A stretch of 64,000 nt of DNA from Lacticaseibacillus chiayiensis (lineage in GTDB: Bacteria; Bacillota; Bacilli; Lactobacillales; Lactobacillaceae), in assembly GCF_004123795.1 (NCBI RefSeq), contig NZ_MSSM01000017.1:1-64000 (forward strand), read 5' to 3'. The position numbers and the translations under genes were made by a program. This document shows, piece after piece, positions 63,473 to 64,000 of this stretch (its first letter is position 1; the number at the start of each line of letters is the position of its first letter). Below the pieces are notes generated by a model. The model was not told where the DNA came from, did not search any database, and worked only from the letters and a program-made list of their open reading frames with translations.

Positions 63473-64000
<528 letters not shown>

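Overview
The window looks like a chromosomal segment of a Lacticaseibacillus of the casei/paracasei/rhamnosus group. This is inferred from moderate GC, Gram-positive ribosome-binding sites, T-box leaders, a csc/WxL cell-surface cluster, an L-lactate dehydrogenase and many PTS, ABC and amino-acid transporters. No species was checked against a database. There are no rRNA or tRNA genes, no CRISPR array and no intact insertion sequence.

Layout. 1-2700: the end of a LysM protein, a two-gene Panacea (DUF4065/SocA-like) module that looks like a toxin-antitoxin pair, and a glycosyltransferase-like gene. 2770-6035 (minus): a methionine T-box operon with an amino-acid ABC permease, its binding lipoprotein and a Cys/Met-metabolism PLP enzyme. 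6228-8880: a small membrane protein, a divergent rhomboid and a secreted orphan. 9046-10950 (minus): brnQ behind an isoleucine T-box. 11423-15682: a four-gene csc cluster (WxL, DUF916, LPxTG and lectin-WxL proteins). 16008-21481 (minus): a frameshifted EamA transporter, an ABC-2 type exporter, an ECF S component and a frameshifted pyridoxal kinase. 21648-25493 (minus): metE-metF behind a second methionine T-box. 25742-30632: a heterodimeric ABC exporter with one degenerate ATPase half, and an OFA-type MFS carrier. 30851-35460: the trehalose operon treR-treC-treB. 35629-41600: sstT, an APC permease, ldh and gdhA. 42061-44260: a mannose-family PTS IIB-IIC-IID set with a cre site inside its promoter. 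44468-51004: csp, a membrane protein, an Ohr/OsmC protein, an Lsa-like ABC-F gene behind a candidate attenuator, two oxidoreductases and an amino-acid permease. 51228-53405: a large DUF3800 protein with an HTH and a histone-H1-like segment. 53760-62479 (minus): an antiporter, a DUF915 hydrolase, an alpha-carbonic anhydrase, a YbjQ protein, an MDR oxidoreductase, an ammonium transporter and a Dyp peroxidase. 62725-64000: an MgtC-like protein and the start of a second ABC-F gene.

Themes. Sulfur amino-acid supply is wired through two T-boxes whose specifier loops both read ATG, and branched-chain uptake through one that reads ATC. Nitrogen handling is represented by gdhA, an ammonium transporter without glnK beside it, and several amino-acid permeases. 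Sugar uptake is under local control: TreR at the tre promoter and CcpA at the PTS promoter.

The least expected structure is between genes. One family of about 119-bp near-palindromes occurs in at least eight full copies at five loci, three of them tandem pairs, plus three remnants. Its arms differ between copies by compensating changes. A second family of about 92-107 bp with GTGCCAA/TTGGCAC ends lies just after two stop codons. The other points most worth follow-up are the DUF3800/H1-like fusion, the Panacea pair and the ABC-F attenuator.
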